Below are positions 1-5,117 of a stretch of 5,208 bases of DNA, in pieces. Numbering within the stretch: position 1 is the stretch's first letter; every line of letters begins with the position of its first letter. Under the pieces are notes generated by a model. The model saw only the letters and a program-made list of their open reading frames with translations. It was not told where the DNA came from and did not search any database. Source of the DNA: Oscillospiraceae bacterium (lineage in GTDB: Bacteria; Bacillota; Clostridia; Oscillospirales; Acutalibacteraceae); NCBI GenBank assembly GCA_029004655.1, contig JAQVYP010000133.1:1-5208 (forward strand). The letters are read 5' to 3'. The translations under genes were made by a program, and so were the position numbers.

Positions 1-638
1 GTACGGCGCTGTGAGTCGACTTCAAAAGATGCTATGGTATCAATTTCGTCGCCCCAAAAATCAATTCTTATGGGCTGTGATGCATCAGGAGTAAAAACAT
101 CTACAATGCCTCCGCGCACGGCATATTGGCCGACACCTTCAACCTGTTCACATCGAACATATCCCGCCGCTGAAAATTTTGCTACTAATTCTCTAGTATT
201 AAATTTATCCCCTGTTTTAAGCGAGAAGCAACGCGATTTCAGCATTTCCGGTGTAATAGTACGACCAACGGCAGCGGTGGCCGGACAAATCAGCACGTCA
301 AAATCCCCCTCTAAAACTTTAGAGAGGGTGCCCAATCTTATATGTTCATATTCACGAGAGTGCGAAAGAACCACTCGCGGCGCATATTCTCTGTCTGAAA
401 AAACCAGCGGTTTTAAACCTAGAGAAACAAAATCCTCTGCCGAACGCTGTGCCTCTCCTTCATCTGATACAAGCAGCATCGCCTTGCCGCCATTTTTTTC
501 GATCAAAGATGAAATAACCGCAACGCGGTGAATGTGAGAGACTCCGAAAACTGCAGCCGGAATTGCACCGTTTTTATGCGCCTGTGATAGCTCGGAAAAC
601 TCACGCGTTTTTGAAAGAACTGATGTTATAAATTGCAT
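1..638 (-). CDS. mfd: Mfd, transcription-repair coupling factor, N-terminal part (runs off the window)
   Basis: Mfd is the ATP-dependent DNA translocase that displaces RNA polymerase stalled at DNA lesions and recruits UvrA for nucleotide excision repair. Only the first 212 codons are present, out of roughly 1,150 usual for the family, so the helicase motifs are outside the window. What is visible is the UvrB-like N-terminal module. A segment reading GVGQYAVRGGIVDVFTP lies at residues 168-184, followed by IRIDFWGDEIDTIASF at 190-205 and DSQR at 208-211; these are the signature of UvrB/Mfd domain 1b-2. The N-terminus carries LICPATAAVGR at 116-126. The reading frame is open throughout. The ATG at 638 is preceded by AGG with 5 nt spacing, and that AGG overlaps the TAG stop of pth, leaving a 6-nt gap that suggests translational coupling. 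The pth-mfd order is the Firmicutes arrangement, but the small gene (fin/yabK) found between them in Bacillus is absent. Identification is firm. Confidence 0.95.
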   Translation of the reverse strand, partial: MQFITSVLSKTREFSELSQAHKNGAIPAAVFGVSHIHRVAVISSLIEKNGGKAMLLVSDEGEAQRSAEDFVSLGLKPLVFSDREYAPRVVLSHSREYEHIRLGTLSKVLEGDFDVLICPATAAVGRTITPEMLKSRCFSLKTGDKFNTRELVAKFSAAGYVRCEQVEGVGQYAVRGGIVDVFTPDASQPIRIDFWGDEIDTIASFEVDSQRR

Positions 639-644
639 TTTTAC

Positions 645-1244
645 CTACCGATTATATTTATTCATGGCATCCTCGATGCCGTTGTTCACAATACATTCTG
701 CTGCTATTGCTGCTGTTTTAATAGATTCCGTAATTTTTGCATTATCGTCGCCTTTAAAGCAGGACAAAACCCAGTCAGCCAGATCATAATCCGGATGAGG
801 TTTCTTACCAACTCCGATTTTAATCCTCATAAAGTTATCTGTTCCCGACTGTTCTATAATATTTCTCATTCCGTTATGTCCACCATCAGAACCTTTTCGC
901 CTCAACCTTAATCGTCCCACGTCAAGAGAAACATCATCGAATATTATAATCGTGTTCTCCGATTGGATTTTGTAAAATTTAAGTATCGGCACCACTGCCT
1001 CACCGGACAAATTCATAAAAGTCTGCGGTTTAATTATCAAACACCGTTTACCCGCAATATTAATCTCACCGAAAAATGCATTATACTTATTTTTAGAAAG
1101 TTTGGCATTATGATCTTTTGCTATTACATCAGCACAATTAAATCCAACATTGTGGCGCGTCCCCTCATACTTGGCTCCCGGATTTCCAAGGCCGACAATT
1201 GCAAAGTCATAAGCACTTTTTTCGTTCTGACCTTTAAAAAACAT
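645..1244 (-). CDS. pth: Peptidyl-tRNA hydrolase (Pth family)
   Basis: This cytosolic enzyme cleaves the ester bond of peptidyl-tRNAs that drop off ribosomes, recycling the tRNA. The 199-residue product matches the usual Pth length plus about ten extra residues at the N-terminus. Visible motifs are GLGNPGAKYEGTRHNVGF (18-35), KPQTFMNLSG (72-81), FDDVSLDVGRLRLR (102-115) and GSDGGHNG (118-125). By comparison with E. coli Pth, the catalytic and substrate residues Asn10, His20, Asn68, Asp93 and Asn114 correspond here to Asn21, His31, Asn78, Asp104 and Asn124, all present. The ATG at 1244 is chosen because an in-frame TAA lies four codons upstream and no other ATG, GTG or TTG precedes the GLGNPG motif. 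Its Shine-Dalgarno GAGG (1260-1257) is 12 nt away, longer than usual. The same GAGG sits 2 nt before another ATG opening a six-codon frame across the pth start. pth is third in the leftward run, 47 nt after a membrane-protein gene and 6 nt before mfd. Confidence 0.97.
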   Translation of the reverse strand: MFFKGQNEKSAYDFAIVGLGNPGAKYEGTRHNVGFNCADVIAKDHNAKLSKNKYNAFFGEINIAGKRCLIIKPQTFMNLSGEAVVPILKFYKIQSENTIIIFDDVSLDVGRLRLRRKGSDGGHNGMRNIIEQSGTDNFMRIKIGVGKKPHPDYDLADWVLSCFKGDDNAKITESIKTAAIAAECIVNNGIEDAMNKYNR

Positions 1245-1256
1245 CTGTATCCATTA

Positions 1257-1260
1257 CCTC
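1257..1260 (-). promoter_or_regulatory. Ribosome binding site of pth, unusually distant
   Basis: The minus strand reads GTGAGGTAATGG just before pth, so GAGG occupies 1260-1257. The spacing to the pth ATG (1244-1242) is 12 nt, against a usual 5-9 nt. A second ATG at 1254-1252 is only 2 nt from GAGG and opens ATG GAT ACA GAT GTT TTT TAA in a different frame. No better Shine-Dalgarno is visible nearer the pth start. Confidence 0.6.
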
Positions 1261-1261
1261 A

Positions 1262-1287
1262 CAAAATAAACCGAATAAAATTTCGGT
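1262..1287 (-). terminator. Weak terminator-like hairpin between membrane gene and pth
   Basis: On the minus strand ACCGAA (1287-1282) and TTCGGT (1275-1270) form a perfect 6-bp stem with a 6-nt ATTTTA loop, followed by the interrupted T stretch TTATTTTG. The stem is short and the T tract broken, so it is at most an inefficient terminator or attenuator. It could reduce flow of transcripts from the two membrane-protein genes into pth-mfd, or serve as a processing or stability hairpin at the 3' end of the upstream gene. Confidence 0.35.
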
Positions 1288-1291
1288 AATC

Positions 1292-2065
1292 CTATATTTT
1301 ATAAACTTTAGCCGCATTTTTATATTTAAGCAACAATATTGCAAAAAAAATGTAGCTTGAAGCAATCATTACCACTGTTACTCCGATTACAATTATACTT
1401 GCAACCGAAATTCCCGTAAACGAAACGATTTTAGCTTCTGTTTTGTCCCAATAAAGTACAAATATCATGGATGATACAGCCTGTAACACGCCTATAACAA
1501 GGCTGAAAATCCCTGCGGTTTTACAAAACGCCGTATGTGGAACATTATTTCTCACTGTTCTAATAATATTAATAATAGCACAACAAATTGCAATGTAGCC
1601 AACCAACCCGATAACGCCAATCCCCATTGATGTAATATCAGCACCTAAATTGGCACTTACTGGCAGATTTAAAAAGTTTCCTATCTGCTGAAAAACCCCG
1701 CCTGCGTTGTGTAAGAGCGCCCATATCGAATGGAAGAAAAATGCGACGAACACCCCACACTCAATGATTTTGCCCAATAATATTACCCTTAACCCTGACG
1801 TACCAAGCCACTTATCACATCTACCGGACGAAATGTAGGCAATCATCATTCCGATTGCAGAAACCGCAAACACAGGCGTAAGGCGCATAAAAAACATTGG
1901 TGCAGTTCCCACAATAAACATCAAAGCACTGGCGCAAAGCATGAACACCGCATAAAGCAAAACCAGCGGTGATGAAAGGATTTTTCTAACACTGATAATA
2001 AGTGGCGGTTCATAATTAATCATATCATTATTCATATCACATTGATTCTCTTTATATGTATACAT
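1292..2065 (-). CDS. Unrecognised integral membrane protein, about six transmembrane segments
   Basis: I do not recognise a family. The 257-residue product is strongly hydrophobic, with likely membrane segments near residues 33-54, 62-80, 92-113, 147-168, 183-205 and 216-246. A cytosolic-looking polar N-terminus of about 30 residues and a short basic tail ending KYKNAAKVYKI flank them. No catalytic motif, nucleotide-binding site or signal peptide is evident. Loops between segments are short; the one at 114-146 is the longest. The ATG at 2065 is the furthest upstream possible, because an in-frame TGA precedes it, but it lacks a clear Shine-Dalgarno. An internal ATG at codon 11 is preceded by AAAGAGA about 12 nt away and could be the true start. 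It follows the DUF4190-like gene by 32 nt on the same strand, so co-transcription is likely, and the pairing suggests a shared envelope role. Function is unknown; that it is a real gene is supported by its length, its coherent topology and its tight placement. Confidence 0.8.
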   Translation of the reverse strand: MYTYKENQCDMNNDMINYEPPLIISVRKILSSPLVLLYAVFMLCASALMFIVGTAPMFFMRLTPVFAVSAIGMMIAYISSGRCDKWLGTSGLRVILLGKIIECGVFVAFFFHSIWALLHNAGGVFQQIGNFLNLPVSANLGADITSMGIGVIGLVGYIAICCAIINIIRTVRNNVPHTAFCKTAGIFSLVIGVLQAVSSMIFVLYWDKTEAKIVSFTGISVASIIVIGVTVVMIASSYIFFAILLLKYKNAAKVYKI

Positions 2066-2097
2066 TATTACACATCAATTCTATAGATTTTCAGCCG

Positions 2098-2610
2098 TCA
2101 AAAATGCCAAAAGCACTTTGATATGAAACTTATTACTTCAGAGAAAGCCACCAAAGCAACTAAGGACAACCCTATAATTGAAAGTATAAACCCCACATCT
2201 GCAATACGCCTTCCCGGATATCCAAGCGGAATTTCTCTTTTCGATTTGTTACCAAAAAGCAGAGCCAACACGCCTAATATTGTTGGAAAAACAATTGCTT
2301 CGCAGGTTATAATTGAGAGTATCCCAAGAACTAATGCTGCAATTGCATAATTTTTTGAATTTTGTATTTCGGGCTGATTATAATAGTATTGTTGTTGATA
2401 TTTGTACGGTGGTTTGTTGTTTGGATAATAGTAGTATTGCTGCTTATAGGGTGGCGGAGGCGGACATTGCCCATAATTATTTTGCCAGTAAGCTTGTTGA
2501 CCACCTTGCTGGTTATTTCGTTGGTTGCTTTGCTGGCTATCTTGATGTTCACCTGGTTGGCTACTTTGCTCACTATCTTGCTGTTGGTCACGATAATCGT
2601 TATTATCCAT
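2098..2610 (-). CDS. DUF4190-like membrane protein with Q/N/Y/P-rich N-terminal tail
   Basis: The 170-residue product has two parts. Residues 1-80 are low-complexity and probably disordered. They run from a Q/S/N-rich stretch (about 9-47), through a PPPPP run at 50-54, to tyrosine- and glutamine-rich stretches with YYYY at 59-62 and QQQYYY at 72-77. Residues 86-120 form a hydrophobic hairpin containing AIAALVLGILSI and ILGVLALLFG. A charged loop (KSKREIPLGYPGRR, 122-135) follows, then a further membrane segment at about 138-157 beginning IADVGFILSIIG. The pattern of AIAALVLGILSI, then a LLFG turn, then IADVGFILSIIGL is what I know from DUF4190-type proteins of Gram-positive bacteria, whose function is not established. 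The ATG at 2610 is preceded by GGTGGAAAG, a purine-rich site at short spacing. It is the first gene after the leftward promoter and lies 32 nt before the six-pass membrane gene. The family assignment is from memory of the pattern and is moderately sure. Confidence 0.85.
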   Translation of the reverse strand: MDNNDYRDQQQDSEQSSQPGEHQDSQQSNQRNNQQGGQQAYWQNNYGQCPPPPPYKQQYYYYPNNKPPYKYQQQYYYNQPEIQNSKNYAIAALVLGILSIITCEAIVFPTILGVLALLFGNKSKREIPLGYPGRRIADVGFILSIIGLSLVALVAFSEVISFISKCFWHF

Positions 2611-2636
2611 CTTTCCACCCCGATCAATACATTTTT

Positions 2637-2665
2637 AATATAAGCATATGATAACATTTTATCAA
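2637..2665 (-). promoter_or_regulatory. Sigma-A-type promoter of the leftward gene run
   Basis: Read on the minus strand, the -35 element TTGATA (2665-2660) is followed by a 17-nt spacer and the -10 element TATATT (2642-2637). Transcription would begin near 2630, giving a short leader of about 20 nt before the ATG at 2610. An overlapping alternative, TTGAAT, 17 nt, TATCAT, lies slightly upstream, so the exact pair is uncertain. Confidence 0.6.
2649..2664. repeat. Perfect 6+6 dyad inside the leftward promoter (possible operator)
   Basis: TGATAACATTTTATCA consists of TGATAA and its exact reverse complement TTATCA separated by CATT. It overlaps the -35 element and most of the spacer of the leftward promoter, which is where a repressor site would occlude RNA polymerase. 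The region is very AT-rich, so a chance dyad is possible, and no regulator gene is in the window. Confidence 0.35.
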
Positions 2666-2748
2666 TAAATATTCAACAACTGTTTCTTAATTACAAATTA
2701 TTTAAATATTAACAATTTCTTAATTTATTATCATATAAATAACGATGC

Positions 2749-2777
2749 TTGACTTTTCTTATTTTGGGTTATATTAT
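2749..2777 (+). promoter_or_regulatory. Strong sigma-A promoter of thrS
   Basis: TTGACT (2749-2754), a 17-nt spacer and TATTAT (2772-2777) are close to the TTGACA/TATAAT consensus with ideal spacing. The bases upstream (about 2690-2746) are almost purely A and T, resembling an UP element. Transcription should start near 2784, just ahead of the T-box leader, and diverges from the leftward promoter about 85 bp away. Confidence 0.85.
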
Positions 2778-2882
2778 ATGTATATACGTTTAAAACGTCG
2801 ATAAGGACAGTAGCGTGGAATTTGTTTTCCAGAGAACGGCGGTCGTTGGCTGTAAGCCGCCCAAAACATTTCCAGTGCGAAA

Positions 2883-2885
2883 ACC
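2883..2885 (+). promoter_or_regulatory. T-box specifier codon ACC (threonine)
   Basis: In the proposed Stem I fold the internal loop has ACAGTA (2807-2812) on the 5' side and GAAAACCA (2879-2886) on the 3' side. The ACC at 2883-2885, followed by a purine as usual, would pair with a GGU anticodon of tRNA-Thr. A second ACC directly follows at 2886-2888, so a three-base shift in register would still specify threonine. This agrees with the downstream thrS. Confidence 0.85.
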
Positions 2886-2983
2886 ACCTTTGAGTGCGAA
2901 TCGAAACAAGATTTGCCGTTTGCACTACGTTACAAGTGCTGTTTCATTTTTTGAAACGTAAGTGGCACTTTTTGGTGCAATAC

Positions 2984-3020
2984 GGGTGGAACCGTGGAGT
3001 TGTGTGATAGACTTCATCCC
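2984..3020 (+). promoter_or_regulatory. T-box antiterminator element
   Basis: GGG (2984-2986) pairs with CCC (3018-3020) as helix A1, and GTGGAGT (2994-3000) pairs with ACTTCAT (3011-3017) as helix A2. They leave the conserved seven-base bulge TGGAACC at 2987-2993. TGGA in the bulge pairs with the free acceptor end of uncharged tRNA; its fourth base A implies a U discriminator base on the cognate tRNA-Thr. The 3' strand of this fold is also the 5' strand of the terminator, so the two exclude each other. Confidence 0.85.
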
Positions 3021-3048
3021 TTTTGTTTGGGGGATGTTGTCTTTTTTT
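3010..3048 (+). terminator. T-box regulated intrinsic terminator of thrS
   Basis: GAC-TT-CATCCC (3010-3020) pairs with GGGATG-TT-GTC (3031-3041), giving six plus three base pairs around a TT/TT internal mismatch. The loop is 10 nt, and seven T residues follow at 3042-3048. This is the default off-state when tRNA-Thr is aminoacylated; the antiterminator captures CATCCC when the tRNA is uncharged. Confidence 0.9.
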
Positions 3049-3066
3049 ATACCCATAACACTTTTT

Positions 3067-3071
3067 GGAGG
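3067..3071 (+). promoter_or_regulatory. Ribosome binding site fixing the thrS start
   Basis: GGAGG lies 7 nt before the ATG at 3079. It decides the start against an in-frame GTG at 2962, whose reading frame would translate through the T-box and terminator and has no Shine-Dalgarno. Confidence 0.95.
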
Positions 3072-3078
3072 AATAAAT

Positions 3079-5019
3079 ATGATAAAAATTAAACTTAAAG
3101 GCGACGTAATTAAGGAATTCGAAAGTGGAATCACGCCTTATGAAGTTGCACTATCCATTGGTGCAGGGCTTGCGAGAGCAGTTTGCGCTGCAAATATTGA
3201 TGGCAAGGATGTTGATTTGCGTACACCAATTACAAGCGACTGTCAACTTAATCTTTTGACTTTTGAAGATGAATATGGCCGCCGTGCATTTCGTCACACT
3301 GCATCACACATTATGGCTCAGGCGATTAAAAAACTATACCCTCAGGTAAAGCTTGCAATTGGCCCAGCTATTGATAACGGATTTTATTATGATTTTGATA
3401 CTGACATTGTTTTCACTTCCGAGGTCTTGAATTCGATTGAAGCTGAGATGAAAAAAATCGTCAAAGAAAACATTCCTCTTGAGCGTTTTACCATGCCACA
3501 GAATGATGCAATCGAATACTTTAAAAAATCCGATGAGCCTTATAAGGTTGAGCTTATTGAGAATTTGCCGGAAAGCGAAGAAATCAGTTTTTATCGTCAA
3601 GACGGTTTTACAGATTTGTGTGCAGGTGCTCACTTAATGTCCACCGGTGGAGTTAAGGCATTTAAACTCACCTCTGCCACCGGCGCTTACTGGCGCGGAG
3701 ATTCCAAGAATAAAATGCTTCACCGTGTTTATGGAACTGCTTTTCCAAAAGCAGCTGAGCTTGAAGAATATTTAGCAGCCGTTGAAGAAGCCAAAAAGCG
3801 TGACCACAACAAGTTAGGACGTGAACTTGAATTGTTTACAACCTCTGATGTCATCGGTCAGGGGCTTCCTATCATGCTGCCAAAGGGCGCAAGAGTTATT
3901 CAGCTTTTGCAACGCTTTGTTGAGGATGAAGAACAAAGACGGGGATGGTTGCTCACCAAAACACCACTTATTGCAAAAAGTGATCTTTATAAGATTTCCG
4001 GTCACTGGGATCATTACCAGGACGGTATGTTTGTTTTAGGCAATGAAGAAACCGATGCCGAAGTTTTTGCTCTAAGACCTATGACCTGCCCGTTCCAGTA
4101 TCAAGCGTATCTTAACCGCAGCAGATCCTACCGTGATTTGCCGCTGCGTTATAACGAAACCTCCACACTTTTCAGAAATGAGTCTTCCGGAGAAATGCAC
4201 GGACTTATCCGTGTTCGCCAGTTCACAATTTCAGAGGGACATTTGATGTGCACTCCTGAACAGCTTGAGGATGAATTTAAAAATTGTTTGGAACTTGCAA
4301 TATTTATGCTTAAAACTATCGGCCTTGATAATGATGTTTCCTATCGTTTCTCTAAATGGGATCCAAACGACACTGAAAAATATATCGGAACTCCTGAGCA
4401 ATGGGATGAAGCTCAATCTACAATGGAAAAGATTCTTGATCACCTCGAAATTCCTTACAAGATAGGAATCGGTGAGGCAGCCTTTTATGGTCCAAAGCTT
4501 GATATTCAAATTAAGAATGTATACGGTAAAGAGGATACTCTTATTACGATCCAAATCGATCAAATGTTGGCAGTTAAATTCGGAATGGAATATACAGACA
4601 AGGACGGAATCAAAAAGAATCCATACATTATTCACCGCACCTCCCTTGGCTGCTACGAAAGAACGCTTGCACTTCTTATTGAAAAATATGCTGGGGCTTT
4701 CCCACTTTGGCTTTCTCCTGAGCAGATTAGAATTCTTCCGATTGCCGACCGTCACCACGATGCCGCTTTTGCATTAAAGAAAAATTTGATGGATTTGGGT
4801 ATTCGCGTTGAAGTTGATGACCGCAGCGAGAAAACCGGATACAAAATTCGCGAATCACAGTTGGACAAAATACCATATACGCTTGTTATGGGTGATAAAG
4901 AAATCGATGAGAATTCTGTTTCTGTTCGTCGCCGCGGCGAGGGCGACATCGGAAGTATGCCGATTGATGAATTTATCGAATTAACCTTAGCAGACGTTAA
5001 ATCCAAGAAAATCTGGTAA
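3079..5019 (+). CDS. thrS: Threonyl-tRNA synthetase (class II)
   Basis: ThrRS attaches threonine to tRNA-Thr in the cytosol and edits mischarged serine. The 646-residue product has full family length and all domains: an N-terminal TGS domain (about 1-62), the N2 editing domain with HTASH (73-77) and DLCAGAH (179-185), giving the editing residues His73, His77, Cys181 and His185, the class II catalytic core (about 245-545), and a C-terminal anticodon-binding domain (about 546-646). Zinc ligands are Cys337, His388 and His519, matching Cys334, His385 and His511 of E. coli. Motif 2 is RNESSGEMHGLIRVRQFT (366-383) and motif 3 lies around LGCYERTLALLIE (523-535). The segment before the second zinc ligand reads FTISEGH instead of FTQDDAH of E. 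coli, and MTCPFQ replaces MNCPGH, which I take as a lineage variant. The start is set by GGAGG 7 nt upstream. The gene is monocistronic in this window, controlled by the tRNA-Thr T-box and ended by a strong terminator. Confidence 0.98.
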   Translation: MIKIKLKGDVIKEFESGITPYEVALSIGAGLARAVCAANIDGKDVDLRTPITSDCQLNLLTFEDEYGRRAFRHTASHIMAQAIKKLYPQVKLAIGPAIDNGFYYDFDTDIVFTSEVLNSIEAEMKKIVKENIPLERFTMPQNDAIEYFKKSDEPYKVELIENLPESEEISFYRQDGFTDLCAGAHLMSTGGVKAFKLTSATGAYWRGDSKNKMLHRVYGTAFPKAAELEEYLAAVEEAKKRDHNKLGRELELFTTSDVIGQGLPIMLPKGARVIQLLQRFVEDEEQRRGWLLTKTPLIAKSDLYKISGHWDHYQDGMFVLGNEETDAEVFALRPMTCPFQYQAYLNRSRSYRDLPLRYNETSTLFRNESSGEMHGLIRVRQFTISEGHLMCTPEQLEDEFKNCLELAIFMLKTIGLDNDVSYRFSKWDPNDTEKYIGTPEQWDEAQSTMEKILDHLEIPYKIGIGEAAFYGPKLDIQIKNVYGKEDTLITIQIDQMLAVKFGMEYTDKDGIKKNPYIIHRTSLGCYERTLALLIEKYAGAFPLWLSPEQIRILPIADRHHDAAFALKKNLMDLGIRVEVDDRSEKTGYKIRESQLDKIPYTLVMGDKEIDENSVSVRRRGEGDIGSMPIDEFIELTLADVKSKKIW

Positions 5020-5043
5020 TAACATTTTATTTTCCTAAAAAGT

Positions 5044-5076
5044 AAAACTGGAGTCATATTTGTGACTCCAGTTTTT
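5044..5076 (+). terminator. Intrinsic terminator of thrS
   Basis: AAAACTGGAGTCA (5044-5056) and TGACTCCAGTTTT (5063-5075) form a perfect 13-bp stem with a six-base TATTTG loop, the 3' arm running into TTTTT (5072-5076). It begins 24 nt after the thrS stop. The A tract on the left arm means it could also terminate transcripts coming from the right. Confidence 0.95.
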
Positions 5077-5117
5077 GTTGTGCTTATACTAATTCCAAAT
5101 AAAAATCAACCAATCTT

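Larger units (their letters stand above)
2784..3048 (+). promoter_or_regulatory. T-box riboswitch leader sensing tRNA-Thr, upstream of thrS
   Basis: This leader RNA binds tRNA-Thr and lets transcription continue into thrS only when the tRNA is uncharged. The signs, in order, are as follows. Stem I is closed by CGAT (2799-2802) with ATCG (2900-2903) and AAGG (2803-2806) with CCTT (2887-2890). It has an AGTA motif at 2809-2812 opposite the specifier loop, an AGAGA bulge at 2831-2835 and a GGCGG/CCGCC distal stem (2838-2842 with 2857-2861). A central region folds as three nested stems: TTGCAC/GTGCAA (2920-2925 with 2975-2980), AAGTGC/GCACTT (2934-2939 with 2965-2970) and GTTTC/GAAAC (2941-2945 with 2953-2957). 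The T-box sequence GGGTGGAACCGTGG begins at 2984, and an intrinsic terminator ends the leader. The class is established; the fold was drawn by eye. The transcription start, and thus the 5' boundary, is approximate. Confidence 0.95.

Noticed and set aside
34..531. Rightward open frame of 165 codons opposite mfd
   Set aside because: It is the antisense shadow of an unmistakable mfd reading frame; it has no Shine-Dalgarno and no recognisable domain.
2395..2600. Possible tandem repeat or CRISPR-like array
   Set aside because: The recurring short words are irregular in spacing and simply encode runs of Gln, Asn, Tyr and Pro; there are no uniform repeats with unique spacers.
2313..2657. Three overlapping open frames across the DUF4190-like gene, on both strands
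   Set aside because: They arise from the low-complexity Q/N/Y-coding stretch, which keeps other frames free of stops. Their products are repetitive hydrophobic or polar strings with no independent start signals.
2731..2925. Leftward 64-codon open frame in the thrS leader
   Set aside because: It lies opposite the thrS promoter and T-box Stem I, whose structure fully explains the sequence conservation expected there.
2962..3078. N-terminal extension of ThrRS by 39 residues from an in-frame GTG at 2962
   Set aside because: The extension crosses T-box Stem III, the antiterminator and the terminator, has no Shine-Dalgarno and no family counterpart. The ATG at 3079 has GGAGG at 7 nt and begins with the expected TGS domain.
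4231..4758. Leftward 175-codon open frame inside thrS
   Set aside because: Antisense shadow of the ThrRS catalytic core; no Shine-Dalgarno or domain.
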